A stretch of DNA of 64,000 nt. It comes from Siderastrea siderea. Its lineage: Eukaryota; Cnidaria; Anthozoa; Scleractinia; Rhizangiidae. Made by a program: the position numbers and the translations under genes. Positions 60,601 through 64,000 of the stretch are shown in pieces. A model generated the notes under the pieces. That model made no database searches and had not been told where the DNA came from. It saw nothing but the letters and a program-made list of their open reading frames with translations. Where the stretch lies: positions 18,833,142 to 18,897,141 of the forward strand of contig OZ034975.1 of the NCBI GenBank assembly GCA_964030785.1. Reading direction: 5' to 3'. Each line of letters begins with the position of its first letter. The first letter of the stretch is position 1.

Positions 60601-63600
60601 ATTGACGCAATCAAGACAGCACAAGTACCTGACGACTACAAACTAGTGTCTTTTGATGTGAAATCACTGTTCACCAGTATTCCACTTCAACTGGCTCTAG
60701 ACTGCACTGAGACCGCCGTCAACAACTCTACTATTGAACTACCGCTACCTACAGACGACTTAATGGACTTACTGAACCTTTGTCTTCTACGTATTTTCAG
60801 TACAACGGCAAGCCTTACAAACAGTTGCACGGAACAGCTATGGGCTCACCAGTTTCCGTTGTTGTTGCAGAAATCGTTGTGCAAAACATCGAAGAACGAG
60901 CCCTCGCAACTTACAAACGAACACTACCACTCTGGCTACGTTACGTTGACGATACTTTTACAGCCGTACACAAAGACGAAATCGACGATTTTCACGAACA
61001 CCTCAATGGACAAAACGCCGACATACAGTTTACTAAGGAGATCGAGGAAAATGGTAAAATACCTTTTCTAGACTGCTTAGTTACCCGCGACAATAACGAA
61101 CTACGGACGACAATTTACAGAAAACCGACACATACCGACAGACTACTCGACCAATCATCTTACAACCCAACTTCTCACAAAGCTACGACTATACGGACCC
61201 TGACAAGACGCGTGCAACTAGTTTGTGACTCACCTGACAGCTTAACGGAGGAAATCAAGTACTTAGACAACGTTTTCAACAAGAACAATTACGAGCGGGA
61301 CTTTATTAGACACAACACTTACAGAAACTCCGAACCAAACGCTACGAACACTAACGCGACACCTGTCACTACTGCAACCATACCGTACATCAAAGGGACT
61401 TCTGAAAATATCGCACGAATCCTACAACCCTACAACATCCACGTTGCTCACAAACCTATCACTACTTTACGACAGCTATTGACGAACGTTAAAGACAAAG
61501 ACGAACCGAGCGACAGACGGGGAGCAGTTTATAAAATCAAATGCTGCGACTGCCAGGCCACTTATATTGGTGAGACTGGCAGAAATCTGAACGTCCGACT
61601 GACTGAACACAAACGAGCGACTAGAAATGGTGATATCAACAATCACATTGCTGAGCACCATTTAAAAACAAACCACAGAATCGACTGGGACTCTGCTGAA
61701 TGCGTTACCTACAGTACGGACTACTATCAACGAATCACTCTGGAAAGCTGGTTTACTAACTTAGAACAAACACCACTGAACCGTTGCCAACAGCTACCTG
61801 CACCTTACAAGCGACTGATTGCCAACAATAACAAGACAGACAAACAATAGACAAACCGACTTATTTGACTAACAATAGACCAACGGACATTTGACTAACA
61901 AAAGACGGATCAAAACGCACCAATCACGTTTAACAGTCTTCACAGCCAATAACATCACGGCTTAACTGACAGACGACCAATAACATCACGAGATCGTCGA
62001 CCAATCAGGACAACGACCAGAGACTTATAACATCTACTGACGATTCACAGTTCACTTGACTTTGATGATGACTTCCGCTCAGGTTGTCGAAACGTCAATG
62101 TCACCTCAAACAGTCCTTCTCAGGACTGCACTCACCCGGACGATCACAATTTATCGAATTGACAAAACCATTCAACAGCACGGTTTCATGTTACTCGATG
62201 GACGACGGTTATTTCACAATGTTCTGCACCAACTTTGCGCTTTTCCCTCGATTTACGTGCTTGCTTATTAACTCCAAAATATTTATCAATTTACGTTTTG
62301 ATAGTCCAGTTAAAAAGTACACCAAGTTGAGCCTTCACCAAGTTTAGCCACACATGTATTCTTCGGTTTTCAAAGACAACAAACAAGTGTTCCACAAATC
62401 GATTGCGTGCTAAGTGTCACGCATCACAAGGTCCAAAATGTCATGTGCTAGGCAACGAACTCAGTGGAGCAGAACGAAAGTATCAGCTTCAGGTCAAGTT
62501 TCGTTGTTGCTTATTTCAAAACGCTTATCTCAGACTTTGGCTAGGGCTCAATTCAGAGTATTTTTCAACAGAAAAATAGATAATAATTGATGTCATACCG
62601 ATCTGATCAGTTAGAACAAATTGATCTTCACGAACCAATTCCCCGGGGTCGCCAACTTGGCGACTCATTTCCAAATCAAGTTGCCAGTACTAAAATTTTA
62701 GTCGCCATGGTGCCTAAAATGGTCGCAGCTTGGTGGGTTGCAACTCTACAGCCTAGCACTCCCCCAACCTCCCCCTGTCCCAAATGGCAACTCTACAGTC
62801 TAGCACTCGCCCAACCTCCCCTGTCTCAACTGGCAACTCTACAGTCTGTCACTCTCCCAACCTCCCCTGTCTCAACTGGCAACTCTACAGTCTGTCACTC
62901 TCCCAACCTCCCCTGTCTCAACTGGCAACTCTACAGTCTGTCACTCTCCCAACCTCCCCTGTCTCAACTGGCAACTCTACAGTCTGTCACTCTCCCAACC
63001 TCCTCCTGTCCCGACTTACAACTTTACAGTCTCGCCCTCTTCCAACCTCCCCCTGTCCCAACTGGCAACCCTACAGTCTAACACTCTCTCATCCTCCCCT
63101 TCACCCAACTGGCAACTCTACAGTGTAGCACTCTCCCAACGTCCCCCTGTCCCAACTGGCATCTCACAGTCTAGCCCTCTCCTAACCTCTACCAGTCTCA
63201 ATGGGCAATAGTACAGTCTAGCACTCTCCCAACCTCCTCATGTCCCAGATGGCAACTCTCCAGTCTGGTACTCTCCCGACCTCCCCCTGTCCCACCTGCC
63301 AACTCTACAATCTGAAACACACCCTCTCTCTCACTGGCAAATCTACAGTCTGGTATTTTAGACCTCTTACCACTGGCACAACCGGGCAAGTGTATAGTTG
63401 GCACTTTCACAGGTAGGCTGATCTTAACTCACTGATTTGCTGTGTTTGCTTGTATGTCCAGGAGATTTCTGATGTGCTGACGAATGAAGACAACAGTGCC
63501 TGTGCATTTGAAATACTTCACAGTGGGATGGTACCAAATCTTCTCAGGTATTCTGTGCCACTGTAATCTGATTGACATGTATTTAACAAGGCTAAGGATG

Positions 63601-63769
63601 GCTAGGTTACTATCTCAAATTTTTCCTTATCATTCAAAAATTAAACAGTTTGAAATTGTTTTTTTTTTTTTTTTTGCTTTTTAGATATGTAACGTCAACT
63701 GAAGCCGATGATGCTCTACCTCAGGAAAAACGACTAAGAATATTTTTCCATGTTTTCGTGGGATTGCCG
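33729..63769 (+). CDS. TRIP12: TRIP12-type HECT E3 ubiquitin ligase, N-terminal half (3' end beyond window)
   Basis: TRIP12 ubiquitinates N-degron, ubiquitin-fusion and chromatin-linked substrates, mainly in the nucleus (family knowledge). Exons: 33729-33778 (candidate), 38219-38284, 39020-39091, 39447-39509, 40248-40613, 40919-40987, 41145-41176, 41503-41541, 41714-41797, 43430-43525, 43764-43846, 44517-44582, 44926-44961, 45112-45207, 45897-45989, 47725-47778, 47902-48009, 48230-48298, 48405-48458, 48765-48876, 49245-49312, 52223-52272, 52733-52761, 53134-53342, 56191-56777, 57254-57482, 57837-57906, 58724-58830, 59180-59206, 63462-63547, 63685-63769. All phases agree and no stop occurs, giving about 1,085 codons, roughly half of the vertebrate protein. 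Order: Ser/Arg-rich tail (1-280), armadillo repeats (about 280-615), WWE (about 620-688), then conserved middle blocks. The catalytic HECT domain is not in the window. Confidence 0.96.
34341..34813. mobile_element. Inverted-repeat element with poly-C and poly-G tracts inside its arms
   Basis: GCGCCGATCAGTTCGAAACT at the left is inverted at 34,790-34,813. In both arms the next feature is a homopolymer, C(16) at 34,368-34,383 and G(14) near 34,773-34,786, then GCCCGGG/CCCGGGC. It lies in the first TRIP12 intron. Confidence 0.7.
35380..35510 (-). repeat. tRNA-derived SINE, copy 1 of a tandem pair
   Basis: On the minus strand TAGCTCAGTGG (A box) and GGTTCGATTCC (B box) are spaced as in a tRNA, with GAGTCTCCCAG before and GGGACTCAGA after. 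The flank GAGAAATATGGAATATTCAG occurs here and at copy 2. The T arm and D arm look intact but no acceptor stem closes, so I call it a SINE. Confidence 0.65.
35629..35768 (-). repeat. tRNA-derived SINE, copy 2 of a tandem pair
   Basis: The same flank (GAGAAATATGGAATATTCAG) and the same tRNA-like segment as at 35,380. It differs in the anticodon region and has a degraded B box (GGTTTGATTCC). Confidence 0.6.
36030..36142. mobile_element. Small foldback element
   Basis: GTCTATTCCTGATTTGACAT and its complement form near-perfect arms of about 30 bases around a 45-base centre. Confidence 0.65.
36917..37092. mobile_element. Inverted-repeat element containing a tRNA-like core (minus strand)
   Basis: ATGAGAAAGATGTTTTAGGC with AGTTAATGATA at the left is inverted at 37,061-37,092. 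Between them the minus strand carries TAGCCCAGTGG and GGTTCGACTCC boxes of a tRNA-like sequence. The arrangement repeats that at 7,080-7,528. Confidence 0.6.
38219..41797 (+). CDS. TRIP12: TRIP12 exons of the Ser/Arg-rich disordered N-terminus
   Basis: Eight exons (38219-38284 to 41714-41797) encode a low-complexity basic region: [50 protein letters not shown], a 366-base exon with [20 protein letters not shown] and [30 protein letters not shown] and a final acidic [26 protein letters not shown] is the motif at the start of vertebrate TRIP12, here placed further in. The region is a predicted chromatin and DNA-binding disordered tail. It shows compositional rather than positional conservation. 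Confidence 0.85.
38656..38824. mobile_element. Foldback element
   Basis: GGCCATTTCCGAGTTGTCTT is inverted at the right end, and inner arms TTTCACATGAAAATGAGTTT and its complement surround a short centre. It lies in the TRIP12 intron after 38,284. Confidence 0.72.
38852..38930 (+). repeat. tRNA-derived SINE-like core
   Basis: CAGCTCAGTGG and GGTTCGATTCC boxes stand at tRNA-like spacing, with GAGTCTTCCA before and CATTGGGGGCTT after. It directly follows the foldback element at 38,656. Confidence 0.55.
41910..43010. repeat. 61-bp minisatellite with a degenerate left edge
   Basis: From about 42,660 to 43,010 a 61-base unit (TCTAAAGTAGACACCTCTAT, AAGATGAATGTGAGGGTCAG, TCCCTCTTGGACAGACACC) repeats about six times with few differences. 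To the left, at 41,920-42,470, single diverged units are spaced by other sequence. An (ATT)n tract at 42,617-42,661 separates the two parts. It lies in the TRIP12 intron between 41,798 and 43,429. Confidence 0.9.
43430..49312 (+). CDS. TRIP12: TRIP12 exons of the armadillo-repeat region
   Basis: Twelve exons give near-identity to TRIP12. Examples are [142 protein letters not shown] and [19 protein letters not shown]. These helices form the armadillo scaffold that binds substrates. Many exon borders fall between repeats. The intron from 45,990 to 47,724 holds a retroelement fragment and that from 49,313 to 52,222 a DNA transposon. Confidence 0.97.
45236..45819. mobile_element. 580-bp MITE with TTAA ends
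   Basis: TTAACCCTATTTAGCCTGGG at the left is inverted at the right (GCCCAGGCGAAATAGGGTTAA). GGGGGCACATTGTGCC near the left and GGGGGCACTTTGTGCC near the right are repeated. It lies in the TRIP12 intron between 45,208 and 45,896. Confidence 0.65.
46124..47098 (-). pseudogene. 5'-truncated Penelope-like element: RT tail plus GIY-YIG endonuclease
   Basis: The minus strand from 47,098 reads [11 protein letters not shown], the catalytic motif C of a reverse transcriptase, then IPFLDTSV and [11 protein letters not shown], which are typical of Penelope-like elements. After a stop near 46,818 and frame change, the 46,675-46,124 frame gives [20 protein letters not shown] and [20 protein letters not shown], a GIY-YIG domain. 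The copy starts inside the RT and YIG has become YIR, so it is dead. It lies antisense in the TRIP12 intron between 45,990 and 47,724. Confidence 0.85.
49603..49619. repeat. C homopolymer tract
   Basis: About 17 consecutive C after CTCTCA. Similar tracts occur at 4,168-4,184 (C), about 19,995-20,009 (G) and in the arms at 34,341-34,813. Confidence 0.9.
49891..51253. mobile_element. 1.36-kb inverted-repeat DNA transposon remnant
   Basis: ATTGTGACCCTCCACGGTAC with TTCAGGGAATAAGGTGAA at the left is inverted at 51,215-51,253. Sub-terminal ACACACAC-rich and AACACG words occur on both sides. The internal frames near 50,580-51,054 are short and unrecognised, so it is probably non-autonomous. It lies in the TRIP12 intron between 49,313 and 52,222. 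Confidence 0.72.
52223..53342 (+). CDS. TRIP12: TRIP12 exons leading into and encoding the WWE domain
   Basis: Exon 52223-52272 gives [16 protein letters not shown], exon 52733-52761 gives [10 protein letters not shown], and exon 53134-53342 gives [20 protein letters not shown], then [31 protein letters not shown] and [14 protein letters not shown]. This is a complete WWE fold (the two Trp, IE.AY..G, and the final YTVDF strand) in a single exon. In other proteins WWE domains bind poly-ADP-ribose or mediate ubiquitin-ligase contacts. Confidence 0.96.
53343..56190. other. TRIP12 intron after the WWE exon, no repeat boundary recognised
   Basis: AT-rich sequence with several open frames of 60-85 codons (for example 54,011-54,256) that carry no family signature and no paired splice sites. 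Parts look transposon-like but I could not define ends. Confidence 0.4.
56191..59206 (+). CDS. TRIP12: TRIP12 exons C-terminal to WWE
   Basis: Exon 56191-56777 (587 bases) starts [17 protein letters not shown] and continues [20 protein letters not shown] and [20 protein letters not shown] with [10 protein letters not shown]. Exon 57254-57482 carries [14 protein letters not shown] and a Ser-rich part. Exons 57837-57906, 58724-58830 and 59180-59206 encode [32 protein letters not shown] and KAEFVSALK. All occur in the same order in vertebrate TRIP12. The last exon is only 27 bases long and precedes a 4.26 kb repeat-filled intron. Confidence 0.95.
57907..58723. other. TRIP12 intron, nothing recognised
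   Basis: AT-rich intron with no repeat, RNA gene or open frame of note. Confidence 0.5.
59695..60028. repeat. 46-bp pyrimidine-rich minisatellite, left part
   Basis: Units of AGTCTAGCACTCTCCCAACC, TCCCCCTGTCCCAACTGG and CAACTCTAC repeat about seven times with point changes. The plus strand is C/T-rich. The same unit continues at 62,745. Confidence 0.88.
60290..62160 (+). mobile_element. Penelope-like retroelement with ~100-bp inverted terminal repeats
   Basis: The left end (60,290-60,391) and right end (62,063-62,160) are about 90% inverted copies of each other and include CAGGTTGTCGAAACGTCA and GGACGATCACAATTTA words. Between them lies the coding region. Penelope-like elements are known for such LTR-like repeats in inverted or tandem arrangement, and their copies are often 5'-truncated. 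Here the left repeat is followed directly by the middle of the RT, so the N-terminus is lost. The element and some flanking sequence split the 46-bp minisatellite in two. Confidence 0.85.
60414..61850 (+). pseudogene. Penelope-like RT/GIY-YIG polyprotein, truncated and frameshifted
   Basis: The first frame carries [25 protein letters not shown] and [14 protein letters not shown] (RT motif A with its catalytic Asp). At about 60,775-60,795 the frame shifts by one base. The second frame then gives [19 protein letters not shown] (motif B), [11 protein letters not shown] (motif C, both Asp), [21 protein letters not shown], and a C-terminal GIY-YIG nuclease ([41 protein letters not shown]). The endonuclease reads through to the stop at 61,848 with its signature intact. 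The shift and missing N-terminus make the copy non-functional. Confidence 0.88.
62640..62735. repeat. GTCGCC-rich flank of the insertion
   Basis: GTCGCCAACTTGGCGACTC and TTAGTCGCCATGGTGCC-like words lie here, and GGCGACCAACTCTTTGGTTT with GTCGCCAAGGAATTTTTTTA lies at 60,062-60,110. The two stretches flank the Penelope-like element and suggest that it sits inside another, older insertion. Confidence 0.45.
62745..63360. repeat. 46-bp pyrimidine-rich minisatellite, right part
   Basis: About 13 units of the array seen at 59,695, with four near-identical copies (TCTGTCACTCTCCCAACCTC and CCCTGTCTCAACTGGCAACT) at 62,850-63,000. It ends about 100 bases before the TRIP12 exon at 63,462. Because 46 is not a multiple of three, long open frames arise by chance in several frames. 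Confidence 0.9.
63462..63769 (+). CDS. TRIP12: TRIP12 last two exons in the window
   Basis: Exon 63462-63547 encodes [20 protein letters not shown] with SGMVPNLL. Exon 63685-63769 encodes [20 protein letters not shown] and FHVFVGLP, matching the TRIP12 segment [20 protein letters not shown] and RLKRFLHVF. Donor GTCAGT follows at 63,770. The next exon lies beyond 64,000 or was not recognised in the last 230 bases. Confidence 0.94.
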
Positions 63770-64000
63770 GTCAGTATTAATACTGTATGTCTGATAGCCC
63801 AACTGATAACCAATTCCAGCCATCATTTTATGGCTAATTATCTCCTTGCTTCTCTGATCCATTTTGATTTGCTGAGAATGTTATTATGATCCAAGGGGAT
63901 GGACAGTAATTTGTTTTGAGCTTGTGTTGTTGTTATTCTAAATTGAAAAATTGAACAGTTCGTTGGGAAAAGTCATGATTTGGTTTCAAAACTGAAAGTG

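Noticed and set aside
62587..63128. Ser/Pro/Leu-rich frames of 114 and 164 residues
   Set aside because: They read through the 46-base minisatellite; unit length shifts the frame and no conserved sequence is present.

Overview
The window is animal nuclear DNA. It is AT-rich, has split genes with GT-AG introns, and is crowded with small inverted-repeat transposons, tRNA-derived SINEs and Penelope-like retroelements. The repeat mix and the protein sequences suggest an anthozoan cnidarian, most likely a stony coral. That assignment is inference; no species-diagnostic marker was seen. Almost none of the long open reading frames is a gene. The real coding sequence lies in short exons, which I joined by splice sites, reading-frame phase and similarity to known families.

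Two conserved genes explain the window. On the minus strand, from 33,224 leftwards to at least 4,973, lies a SHIP-type phosphatidylinositol-3,4,5-trisphosphate 5-phosphatase (single relative of vertebrate INPP5D/INPPL1). It has an N-terminal SH2 domain, a linker and PH-like region, a complete 5-phosphatase domain with all its signature motifs, and the start of the C2 domain. On the plus strand, from a probable first coding exon at 33,729 to the right edge, lies the N-terminal half of TRIP12, a HECT-type E3 ubiquitin ligase. It has a Ser/Arg-rich N-terminus, armadillo repeats, a full WWE domain and the following conserved blocks. The HECT domain must lie beyond the window. The two genes are head to head, with start codons about 500 bp apart, so they may share a bidirectional promoter. 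One gene removes a PI3K second messenger and the other ubiquitinates proteins; nothing in the sequence links them functionally.

Layout: 1-4,972 has no secure exon and holds several foldback transposons plus a doubtful cysteine-rich exon at the left edge. 4,973-33,224 is the SHIP gene; its first intron holds a 2.3 kb purine-rich minisatellite built from 7-bp modules. 33,225-33,728 is the shared upstream region. 33,729-64,000 is TRIP12. Its introns hold a 61-bp minisatellite, a 5'-truncated Penelope-like fragment, a 1.36 kb inverted-repeat transposon, and a pyrimidine-rich 46-bp minisatellite interrupted by a Penelope-like element with inverted terminal repeats.

I found no convincing new multi-gene system. 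The observations most worth following are the Penelope-like element and its possible terminal ribozymes, the two tandem arrays with unusual strand composition, the divergent gene pair, and tRNA-like promoters inside inverted-repeat elements.
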